From CAZGMJ01 sp964649005 (GTDB lineage: Bacteria > Planctomycetota > Phycisphaerae > Sedimentisphaerales > Anaerobacaceae), in the NCBI GenBank assembly GCA_964649005.1, contig CAZYMD010000161.1:1-12059 (forward strand): DNA of 12,059 bases, in the 5' to 3' direction. Both the position numbers and the translations under genes were made by a program. The notes under the pieces are model-generated. The model was not told the origin of the DNA, searched no databases, and saw only the letters and a list, made by a program, of their open reading frames with translations. Positions 1 to 7,430 of the stretch are shown here, one piece after another; within the stretch, counting starts at the first letter, position 1; every line of letters begins with the position of its first letter.

Positions 1-597
1 GCCCTCGGACGGCTTGGCATCGGTCCTGTGGGTGTATTCAAAATGGCCGACAATGAGAACCAAGATCTTTGGGTGCTTATCCCACACAACTCGCTTGAAT
101 CGGTATTTACTACCAATACTATAATGTTGGCGGATCAGGAATACCAGCAGGCGGGCAAGGCTGTTCTCAATAGCCCAAAGAATAAGCCAGCCTACAAGCG
201 ACTGCAGAGTGCGTTGCTATTGGCATTCGATCGGTGCCCCAAAGTTGAAGTTCCGTCTAAAAAGGATTCCCGCGTGTTCCAGTTGCGAATATACGAAAGC
301 CACAATACAACCATGGCCAAGCGCAAGATCGAGATGTTCGACGAAGCGGGCGAGATTGCGCTATTCAGGCAGACCGGACTTAATCCCGTCTTTTTTGGCG
401 AATCCATTATTGGAGGCAAGATGCCGAACCTCACCTATATGGTGGGCTTTGACGACACAGACGCCCAAAAGGTCGCCTGGGACAAGTTCCGTCAGCACCC
501 GGAATGGAAGAAAATGAGTTCCGATCCCTACTTCAAGGATGCGGTTTCCAATATCACTAACCTGGTATTACGACCGACGGCTTCTTCGCAAATATAA
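1..597 (+). CDS. NIPSNAP family protein, 5'-truncated by the window edge
   Basis: The reading frame is open from base 1 to the TAA at 595-597, giving 198 visible residues. A GTG at 28 could be read as a start, but the codons before it (ALGRLGIGP) look like ordinary family sequence running into VGVF, so the true start lies upstream of the window. NIPSNAP proteins have a ferredoxin-like alpha/beta fold and often carry two tandem copies. The second copy is complete here, from about visible residue 91 (RVFQLRIYES) through the FRQTGLNPVFFGE and MPNLTYMVGFDD stretches to the end (NITNLVLRPTA). The tail of a first copy lies before it (WVLIPHNSLES). Biochemical function is not established for the bacterial members, and many planctomycete copies are predicted to be exported. 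The gene converges on the large secreted-protein gene with only 38 bp between the stop codons and no clear terminator hairpin. Family assignment is confident; role is unknown. Confidence 0.88.
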   Translation, partial: ALGRLGIGPVGVFKMADNENQDLWVLIPHNSLESVFTTNTIMLADQEYQQAGKAVLNSPKNKPAYKRLQSALLLAFDRCPKVEVPSKKDSRVFQLRIYESHNTTMAKRKIEMFDEAGEIALFRQTGLNPVFFGESIIGGKMPNLTYMVGFDDTDAQKVAWDKFRQHPEWKKMSSDPYFKDAVSNITNLVLRPTASSQI

Positions 598-635
598 TGC
601 CTGCGCGTGCCGCTATCTATTCACAACCGATACCT

Positions 636-3600
636 CTACCGCATGTCAGGTCGGGGACAATCGCCCGGAAGCTGTTGATCGGTCTTCTTCCAGTTGGCAA
701 TAAGCACGTTCAGATCACCGATGAAAACCCGGAAGCCGGAGAATTTCTGTGCCTTATGATCGATATCCGCGCACGGATCGGCTGTTTCGATGGTCCGTCT
801 CCAGTTCTTAATAATCATCGCCAGGTCATTTGCGTAGACACGATTTAGAGCATAAGGGTGCAGTTTGCCGTCGGTGTCACCATCGCATTGATAGTGCGTG
901 CTATCAAATGGTGATGCACACCAGCAGCCTGGGTCGGCGCCATGTGCGAGATAGGCCATAAAGTCGGCATACTGCTGTGCGTATTCCGGAGTATTGGGGA
1001 AACAGTGCCCGTGCACCACCAGGTTTACCTGAACAATTCGCGGACTATTCGCAGCGCCGGGATCTGAAAATGAGACATCGCAAGTATACATACCGGCGAC
1101 GAGGCTGTCTGATTTGATTTTGAGCCAAACATTACTGCCGGAGCCAATTGATGATACAGGAGTTACTTCAAGCCAATTGGCGTCAAAAGTAGTCTGCCAG
1201 TCGAGGATTCCTTCGCCTGCGTTTGTGATTATGAGCAACTGGTCATCAGGATTCATGCCTACCTTTGTTTCGAAATCGAATTTATCCTGACTCAACTCTA
1301 TCAAAGCCTGAGTCTGAATTTCGAAGGCGCCCATGTCAACCGCTGTACCGGTTAGACGTGCGTTGCCTTCAATATCGGTTTCTTCCAGTAACAGGATCAG
1401 ATTGGGATCACCTGTGTCGATACAGGCCGATCCTGCGTGGACGTGATAATCACCGTCAATCCAGACGGGACCGACATTGGGATCGTTGCTGTCGGACCAA
1501 TGTCCGAGCGTAATGAACAACGGCTCGGCATCGATATTTCCCTGGCCCGAATACGAACCCTGGATATCGCTGTAGCTAACTGTGACCCGACTACAAGCTA
1601 TCTGAGCATCTACAGGATTTGGGCCGTTATTGTATATGATTGAGTTGACAATCGAGGACGGTTTAGGAGTGCTGCTGCGGAAGCCATACCTCTGATTGGC
1701 GACTATGGTGCAATTCCTGATCGTTGGAGCGCCACTGGAGATTCCATCCCGGCCGTTTGACGCAATTACCGAGTCGGTGATATGCGGATAATTGTAGTAT
1801 ACTATGCGGCCTTCCATATACATCACCATCTGGATGCCGGATGCGCCATTACAGGCTATAGTGCAGTTGTCAATTCGGGCATTGCTGCCTTTGTGCAGCT
1901 CAATCCCATTCGCGTCGTTATTGATGATGTTACAGTTGAGAATCTTCGGAGAAGCTTCATAACAATAGATACCGGTGCTTCCGCGGCAAATCGTGAATCC
2001 AGCGAGGATACAGCTTTCATCTTCGCCTCCGGAGAATGTCGCCACTGGGCAGTGCCCGCCACCGTTAATGATGGTTGTTCTTACAACAGCGGGATCGTTC
2101 GGATTGCTCGATCTTACGATGAGATTTTTGCCCCTGAAATTCATGTTTTCCTGATATTGATACAGCCCTGGTGCAACTACGATTTCATCACCAGAAACAG
2201 CAGCATCTATCGCCATCTGAATGGAGCCATACTTGTGTCCCGTCGTTAGATTCTCGATGGGTAGTTCCGTTGTGGTCTCTGCGTGGAGGCAGATCGGATC
2301 AGCGAAAATCGTGGAGCCATACTGGTCGCGGACCTTGACTGTCCAGTACGTTGTTTCGAATGGGAACACTGTAATGACGTTATCTGGTGGGTTCGGCGTA
2401 TCGGAGACTATGTAGCTCATTCGTTGGGGAGTGGGGCCGAAGAGGAGTTGATAACCTACAACGTTTGCGCTCGGTTCGCAGGTCAGAAGTGCTCCGTTTG
2501 GATCTACGACAGCGCCGTCCTCAGGTCCTGTGAGCATGACTGCCTGGGGCAGTCGTCCCGGATAAAACTGCTCGTTATAAAGCTGGAGGAAGTTGTTTTG
2601 ACTGTTCCACTCGAAGTAATAACTGCTCGTATCGGCGGCCAGTCTGAGATTCCTGCCCGGTCCTACTACTGAAAGATAGAAGCCTGCGGTGACGCCGTTA
2701 TTATACAGATCGCCATTGGGCCAGGTTGATGGGCTCGGTGAAGATATGAACCAGCTTGGCGGTGTGCTGTGAGCGGCCGGAGACGGGAATCTGATATTCA
2801 GCACACCCGGATAATACTTGCCCATAGTGGCGTAGTAATTATCTATCCAGCATTGTTCTCCATCCACGCTGCTGGCGAGGAATTCCTTGATGTCATTATC
2901 GTACTCGCGGCAGGCCGCATCCAGCAATGAGACACGATTAACCGCAAAGCGGGCATCGGCATATACCTTGTTGATTCGGATAGCCACATCAATAGCCGGC
3001 ATGGGGCCTGTACTGAAACCAATGGTTTGGATCGGTTGTGTGTAATCAGGAGCCACGCTTGAAAGATAGGCAATCAGCACATCAGCCCACAACTCGTATG
3101 GCGATCCATAACTGCTAACGGTCAGAAAGTTTGCGTTCTCGTACCAATCGGACGGGGAAGGAAACGACAGGGATCCACCGGTGACACAGTCACCACCCCC
3201 AAAAGCCACGATGGTCGGCTTGTCCGGATCGAACGGGGGATTCATCAAAATAAAGTGTCTGTCGGCAAACCTTGGCACGATAATGACCTCTACAGTGTCC
3301 GGCTTGCTTTCCATATCACCGTCGCTGACAATGAGTTCGAAGACACATCGCTGAATCGAAGTAGTCTGAATGAATCCGCTGATGGTGGGTCTTGCGGTAC
3401 TTTGATGGGCAATGTTGAGAGGCGGCCCATCTACCTGTGTCCACTGATAGCTCAGTGTTCCATAGCCATCACGGTCGAACGACGCGGTTCCGTCAAGGCT
3501 TACCGGGTCTTGTGCGGCATATCGTGGGCGGCCGGCGTTGGCTACGGGCGCACGATTACCTATAACGATTCCAACCGTATCGCCGGGGCTGTCGTTTATG

Positions 3601-5258
3601 CCATCGTTGACGACAAGTTCAAAGACGTAAATCCCCATTTCCACGGGAACGAAGTTCGGTTCAATACTATTTGCATCACTCAGCTCGACCGCCGGTCCGC
3701 TCGTCTGCTCCCATCGATATGTCATAGCATCATCGCCGGGATCGTATGAAGCGGAGCCGTCCAGGGTTATAAGAACTGGAATAGCACTCATGGATTGGTC
3801 CGGCCCTGCGTCGGCTACAGGCGGGCGGTTGCTGATAACGATCCGGACCTGGTCCGGTTCGCTGTCGAAAGTTCCGTCATCAACTTCCAGTTCGAACACG
3901 TATTCACCGAATGATTCCGGGATGAATGTAGGATTCATTGCGGATCGGTCGCTCAGCGTGACGGTGTCTCCTTCCACCTGGGTCCAGTAGAAATAGGTTG
4001 AGCCACAAGGGTCGTAGAAGTATGAGCCGCTGCCGTCAAGAGTAATCAACTCAGGTTTGTCCACGTGTTGGTCCGGTCCTGCATTTGCTGTCGGTTTTAA
4101 GTACCCCATGTACTCATCGGCGCCTATATCGACTCTGCTGCCGTAGATGCGAGGTTCACCGTCAATGTCTACTTCGTCAGGGGCCGCTGTATAGATTGGA
4201 TCGCCCGCGTTTATGCATGGAGAATCAACCAGCAGATGGAAGTCTTCGTCGGTGTGATCAACCAGAAGCGGATCAGCAGATATGTTTCCGTTGAATCCGG
4301 TCCTGTCGGACAATCCATCGTAGGATACCTGCCCCGTGCTTGTATTTACGGTAGCGTAGTTGCCCGGCATATTTCCCCACACATCATTGTATGCAAAGGA
4401 ATACCCCTCAGAACCCTCGAAGAATACTCCGCCTCCGCTGGTTGCGTTGCAGATGATGTTATTCGACACAAGAGTCTCGCCGTAATCGGGGCCATATGCA
4501 GCGTAAACATTGCCACCGTATGCTCCCATGCCAAAACCAGGCACATCGACATCATTGTCCATGATCGTATTGTTTACAAGTTTTCCGCCGAGTATGACGG
4601 CGCCACCGCCAACGAGGGCGGAGTTGCCATATATCAGATTGTTGCTGATCATACTGGTATCGAGATAAGTCATTATCGCACCACCTGCGTAGGTCGTGTT
4701 GCCGATTATGATGTTCTCGGTGATAAGGGCATTGGACATCAGGCATGCGACGCCGCCGCCATAGCCTATGGCTATGTTCCCATCTAAAACAAGAGGTCCG
4801 TGATTGTCAGCGATGATACACTTTTTTATCGTTGGAGATGAGTTCACGCAATAGATTCCTGCTCCCCAGTATATACTCTGTGCGTCCGGTACGGCGGTGT
4901 TATAGGTGCCGTAACCGCCGCTGATTGTGAGGCCGATTAGAACTGCGCCTCGGCCCTCGCCGCTATTGAACGTTACGACTGTGCCGTCATCGTCACCGTT
5001 GATGATAGTATCAGAGACTACTCCGGAATCGTCCGGGTCTTCACTGGTGACGGTGATGTTTTTCCCCATGAAATTGATGAGTTCGAAGTATATACCCTCT
5101 TCGATGATAACTGTATCCCCGTCATTCGACGCCATGATTGCCTGCTGAATGGTCTCGTAATCGTCTGGAACATAAAGGTTTTCCGCTTTTGCCAAAGGCT
5201 CTCCGGCCAGAAATATAACGAGGATTAAAACAGCAATGGTTGTCCTTTTCATTTTCAT
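636..5258 (-). CDS. Large secreted mosaic protein: beta-helix, PKD repeats, hydrolase-like module, dockerin-like C terminus
   Basis: This 1540-residue protein is exported: residues 1-25 form a signal peptide with likely cleavage after AKA. Domains in order are: right-handed parallel beta-helix (about 27-383), ending in a choice-of-anchor-like segment (CINAGDP through DIGADEY); three PKD/Ig-like repeats (about 389-478, 479-567, 569-663), with ANAGPDQ-type openings and LDGS; an alpha/beta-hydrolase-like module (about 664-900) with GFSTG at 747-751; an Fn3-like domain (about 905-990); a second beta-helix (about 1000-1313), also ending CIDTGDP to DMGAFE; a BACON-like beta-sandwich (about 1319-1416); and a Cys-rich tail with two dockerin-like Asp loops (about 1459-1486 and 1498-1523). 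The architecture suggests carbohydrate or surface binding outside the cytoplasm, with a possible esterase activity. That role is inference. The first ATG (5258) abuts the GGAAAGGG ribosome binding site, so the ATG at 5252 (codon 3) is better spaced and may be the real start. Confidence 0.93.
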   Translation of the reverse strand: MKMKRTTIAVLILVIFLAGEPLAKAENLYVPDDYETIQQAIMASNDGDTVIIEEGIYFELINFMGKNITVTSEDPDDSGVVSDTIINGDDDGTVVTFNSGEGRGAVLIGLTISGGYGTYNTAVPDAQSIYWGAGIYCVNSSPTIKKCIIADNHGPLVLDGNIAIGYGGGVACLMSNALITENIIIGNTTYAGGAIMTYLDTSMISNNLIYGNSALVGGGAVILGGKLVNNTIMDNDVDVPGFGMGAYGGNVYAAYGPDYGETLVSNNIICNATSGGGVFFEGSEGYSFAYNDVWGNMPGNYATVNTSTGQVSYDGLSDRTGFNGNISADPLLVDHTDEDFHLLVDSPCINAGDPIYTAAPDEVDIDGEPRIYGSRVDIGADEYMGYLKPTANAGPDQHVDKPELITLDGSGSYFYDPCGSTYFYWTQVEGDTVTLSDRSAMNPTFIPESFGEYVFELEVDDGTFDSEPDQVRIVISNRPPVADAGPDQSMSAIPVLITLDGSASYDPGDDAMTYRWEQTSGPAVELSDANSIEPNFVPVEMGIYVFELVVNDGINDSPGDTVGIVIGNRAPVANAGRPRYAAQDPVSLDGTASFDRDGYGTLSYQWTQVDGPPLNIAHQSTARPTISGFIQTTSIQRCVFELIVSDGDMESKPDTVEVIIVPRFADRHFILMNPPFDPDKPTIVAFGGGDCVTGGSLSFPSPSDWYENANFLTVSSYGSPYELWADVLIAYLSSVAPDYTQPIQTIGFSTGPMPAIDVAIRINKVYADARFAVNRVSLLDAACREYDNDIKEFLASSVDGEQCWIDNYYATMGKYYPGVLNIRFPSPAAHSTPPSWFISSPSPSTWPNGDLYNNGVTAGFYLSVVGPGRNLRLAADTSSYYFEWNSQNNFLQLYNEQFYPGRLPQAVMLTGPEDGAVVDPNGALLTCEPSANVVGYQLLFGPTPQRMSYIVSDTPNPPDNVITVFPFETTYWTVKVRDQYGSTIFADPICLHAETTTELPIENLTTGHKYGSIQMAIDAAVSGDEIVVAPGLYQYQENMNFRGKNLIVRSSNPNDPAVVRTTIINGGGHCPVATFSGGEDESCILAGFTICRGSTGIYCYEASPKILNCNIINNDANGIELHKGSNARIDNCTIACNGASGIQMVMYMEGRIVYYNYPHITDSVIASNGRDGISSGAPTIRNCTIVANQRYGFRSSTPKPSSIVNSIIYNNGPNPVDAQIACSRVTVSYSDIQGSYSGQGNIDAEPLFITLGHWSDSNDPNVGPVWIDGDYHVHAGSACIDTGDPNLILLLEETDIEGNARLTGTAVDMGAFEIQTQALIELSQDKFDFETKVGMNPDDQLLIITNAGEGILDWQTTFDANWLEVTPVSSIGSGSNVWLKIKSDSLVAGMYTCDVSFSDPGAANSPRIVQVNLVVHGHCFPNTPEYAQQYADFMAYLAHGADPGCWCASPFDSTHYQCDGDTDGKLHPYALNRVYANDLAMIIKNWRRTIETADPCADIDHKAQKFSGFRVFIGDLNVLIANWKKTDQQLPGDCPRPDMR

Positions 5259-5266
5259 CCCTTTCC
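5259..5266 (-). promoter_or_regulatory. Ribosome binding site of the large secreted protein gene
   Basis: Read on the - strand, GGAAAGGG ends directly against the ATG at 5258 and lies 6 nt before the in-frame ATG at 5252. The second spacing is the normal one, so translation may begin at MKRTT rather than MKMKRTT. The signal peptide is intact either way. Confidence 0.6.
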
Positions 5267-5656
5267 GAGAGAACGGCTGCCAATTTCGAGCAGCCCCATG
5301 AATTACATAAAACGAGGCTAATAACAGCAGATATTGTACGTTTGACGGCCGAAACGATGGTTCTTTACGAATCCTGCCACTTTTTCAGGGGACAATTAAC
5401 TTATCACGCCCTGTGGGTAGTCCTACTGCTACAACAAACCTTCCATATACTATATATGACGTTTCAGCGTGCATTTAGTTACAGTGTTTTTGCTGAATAT
5501 TCGCCAGGAATATGGATTCATAGCTTATGAGGCGATATATCTTAGGTGAATTGCATTATTAGCCAGCTATGAAGTGCTCGGTCCTGGTTGGTGGATTTTT
5601 AGCTGGAAACTTTCATCCGGGCCGCATGATGCTGTTTGCAGAAGATTAGCGGGATT
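5259..5656. other. Intergenic region (398 bp) without a recognisable gene
   Basis: This AT-rich stretch lies between the large secreted-protein gene and the 527-residue orphan gene, both on the - strand. It must hold the 3' end of one and the leader of the other. I found no good sigma70 pair on the - strand; the best -10-like hexamers are TACAAT (5335-5340) and TATAGT (near 5450), neither with a matching -35. Short inverted repeats exist: CCAGCT 5563-5568 with AGCTGG 5601-5606, TCATA 5518-5522 with TATGA 5526-5530, and the palindrome GAATATTC at 5495-5502. None is followed by a T-run, so no terminator is called. A + strand open frame of 96 codons (5240-5530) is not supported as a gene. Confidence 0.6.
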
Positions 5657-7240
5657 TCATGCTTCGTAGGCCAGTTTCATTGCCAGGTCTTTGTAGCCGG
5701 TCAACTGCAATATGGTCAACTGGTGGTGCAGTCGTAAGCTGACAAGACGATCTGTGTAGACTCCCTTATGGGCAATTGCGTCTTCAATCTGTTGATCTAT
5801 GAGCGATCCGTCAGCGGCAGGCCGCCGACTTAGAAGTGCTTTCTTCATGCCTCCCTTGTCTGTGTGAAACGCGATTTTTACCGCTCTCAGGGCCGCTCTG
5901 TCATCGAGCAGCCAACTGTATTTCGTTGTTTTCAAGTATTCGAGGAGAACAGATACTTCCCTGGCTATTTTTTCTGCGGAGGCTCTCGCATTTTTAGTCT
6001 CTTTGCGGCAATAGCCATGGCTTTGCAGGTCATCTGAGAGGCTGTTGCAAATCTGGCTTTTCGTATCCTCATCGAAACGGTTGAGACTCCCGTCACAATA
6101 CTCCGGATCGAACCTCGCACGAAGATCGGTGGCAAACTCGAAACAGGGTAAAAATATTCTATCCAGTACTTCAACCGCATTGTCCCAATCGCGTCCAAGG
6201 ACTCCCTTTATGATTGATTTTCGCAAGGCCAGGACGTCTTCCCGAGCGTCAGGGAAACTTTGCAGCCATGCTGCATCCTCCTCGCCTGGCCATAGAAGGG
6301 ATTGCGAATTGAAGATATCCGTTTGATACTTTGCATTAAGGCACTGCACAACTCTTCCAACGCCGGTGGCTATCTTCCGCGTTACGAGAAAGTGCCAAAA
6401 CATTCCAGAAGTTCTACGCGGTAGCTGTTTGAGGCCGTCGAGCCTGCCGAAGTGGACCTGTCTCCTGATGTCGGCTATAGTGACATTAGCCATATACTGT
6501 TCGAACAGCTTTACATCGTTGCGGTCGAAATATGCTCCGTCGCAGAGGTCTTCATAAAGATTCAGGCGAAAGCCTATTTGGTGCGCCTCGGTCGACTGCG
6601 GCAGAGCATGCCTTAAGGCATACAACGACGAGATGATGAATCCTTCCTTCGATTTCTCCAACTCCAGGCTTAACGGCCTCTCGGCCATAACAGCCATCGC
6701 CAAATCGTTAATGTCACTGTCGCTTTCTACTCCCAGGCGCTGAAGGATGTTTTTATCCCAGTTTTCGATCTGGTCTTTCACATAAGCCATGTCCTCACTT
6801 ATCTGTTCACGTTCAGCCCGCCTTTCGCTGTCGGTATATCTAAGATCCGACTCATACCAAAACACCTTATCCCACAACACAGCGAGGTGCTCGGCGGCCT
6901 GACTCTTGCGGTAATCCTCCATGAGATTCAGGTCGTTTGCCTCAGCGACGTTCGTGAGCCTGCCTGAGAGTATCTTCGGTATGTATTTCATCCCGGCTCC
7001 TGCTCCGAGCAGACCGCCACCCACGACCAGCGGGGCAGTTATCGCCTGAATCCAATTGAGACCGGGCAGACCCAACCAGTTCGACAGATAGCCTGATGAG
7101 GCAATGCCGGCTGTCCAAATTGTTGCCTTCGGACTGCTCCGCATCATAACTGTCCCGGCCCGCGACAATAAATCGTCAGCTCGGGCCAGTCTGAGGAAGT
7201 CCCTAACCGGCCTTGACTTGGCATTCCTTGCCTTCTTCAT
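5657..7240 (-). CDS. Hypothetical protein with two N-terminal hydrophobic segments
   Basis: I do not recognise this 527-residue protein. It starts with a basic stretch (MKKARNAKSRPVR, more Arg/Lys to about residue 38), followed by two hydrophobic segments at about 39-58 and 62-86. The second is Gly/Ala-rich (LVVGGGLLGAGAG). These could form a membrane hairpin with no cleavable signal. The remaining 430 residues look soluble, mostly helical and charged, with no repeats. Scattered cysteines (C233, C300, C366, C382, C398, C411) form no metal-binding pattern I can name. The motif HTDKGGMKKAL (459-469) resembles a J-domain-like HxDK sequence, but the surrounding helices do not convince me. The start at 7240 has only a weak upstream purine stretch, so a slightly different start is possible. 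The gene stands alone, 190 bp downstream of the PurF-like gene on the same strand. Its length and coding quality make it a real gene; function unknown. Confidence 0.8.
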   Translation of the reverse strand: MKKARNAKSRPVRDFLRLARADDLLSRAGTVMMRSSPKATIWTAGIASSGYLSNWLGLPGLNWIQAITAPLVVGGGLLGAGAGMKYIPKILSGRLTNVAEANDLNLMEDYRKSQAAEHLAVLWDKVFWYESDLRYTDSERRAEREQISEDMAYVKDQIENWDKNILQRLGVESDSDINDLAMAVMAERPLSLELEKSKEGFIISSLYALRHALPQSTEAHQIGFRLNLYEDLCDGAYFDRNDVKLFEQYMANVTIADIRRQVHFGRLDGLKQLPRRTSGMFWHFLVTRKIATGVGRVVQCLNAKYQTDIFNSQSLLWPGEEDAAWLQSFPDAREDVLALRKSIIKGVLGRDWDNAVEVLDRIFLPCFEFATDLRARFDPEYCDGSLNRFDEDTKSQICNSLSDDLQSHGYCRKETKNARASAEKIAREVSVLLEYLKTTKYSWLLDDRAALRAVKIAFHTDKGGMKKALLSRRPAADGSLIDQQIEDAIAHKGVYTDRLVSLRLHHQLTILQLTGYKDLAMKLAYEA

Positions 7241-7297
7241 ATGCGCTTCGCCGTCATCCTGAAAAAAACATTTCCGATTGAGTTTTCAGCCCGGCTA

Positions 7298-7327
7298 ATA
7301 ACAGACTGGATGTAAGTCTGTTGTCAC
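7298..7327 (-). promoter_or_regulatory. Weak candidate promoter of the orphan gene, overlapped by an inverted repeat
   Basis: On the - strand, GTGACA (7322-7327) is followed after 18 nt by TGTTAT (7298-7303). The first matches the -35 consensus in 5 of 6 positions and the second matches the -10 in 4 of 6. A perfect 8-bp inverted repeat, AACAGACT (7300-7307) and AGTCTGTT (7315-7322), sits almost exactly over the spacer and -10. It could be an operator, or chance. Confidence 0.25.
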
Positions 7328-7356
7328 ATGCTGCATGACCAGCAATTATTTTGCTG
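7300..7356. repeat. Cluster of short perfect inverted repeats in the intergenic region
   Basis: Three symmetric elements lie within 57 bp between the PurF-like gene and the orphan gene. They are AACAGACT-7nt-AGTCTGTT (7300-7322), CATGC-T-GCATG (7327-7337) and CAGCAA-TTATT-TTGCTG (7340-7356). No T-run follows any of them on the - strand, so they are poor intrinsic terminators for the PurF-like gene. Operator or transcript-end structure are both possible. Confidence 0.45.
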
Positions 7357-7430
7357 AAAATCGGTAAAAATTCGTGACTTGGATACAATCCTACACCTAC
7401 TCCGGTTGCCCAAGTGCACGCTCCGGCAGC

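Noticed and set aside
28..597. NIPSNAP gene starting at the GTG at 28
   Set aside because: The frame is open back to base 1 and the residues before the GTG look like normal family sequence, so this is an internal codon of a truncated gene.
598..635. Shared terminator between the two convergent genes
   Set aside because: The 38-bp gap contains no stem-loop that I can support.
1782..2249. 155-codon + strand open frame inside the large gene
   Set aside because: It is antisense to the second beta-helix, whose domain motifs continue on the - strand without a break; a composition shadow.
3255..3749. 164-codon + strand open frame inside the large gene
   Set aside because: It is antisense to the PKD repeats, with no family resemblance; a shadow.
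4236..4787. 183-codon + strand open frame inside the large gene
   Set aside because: It is antisense to the first beta-helix and shows no domain or start signal.
5240..5530. 96-codon + strand open frame
   Set aside because: It starts antisense to the signal peptide of the large gene, has no ribosome binding site or recognisable domain, and lies in AT-rich intergenic DNA.
5563..5606. CCAGCT/AGCTGG as a terminator downstream of the orphan gene
   Set aside because: The arms are only 6 bp with a 32-nt loop and no T-run.
6976..7128. Signal peptide reading of the orphan protein's hydrophobic segments
   Set aside because: They begin about 38 residues in, come as a pair, and have no clear cleavage motif, so membrane segments are more likely.
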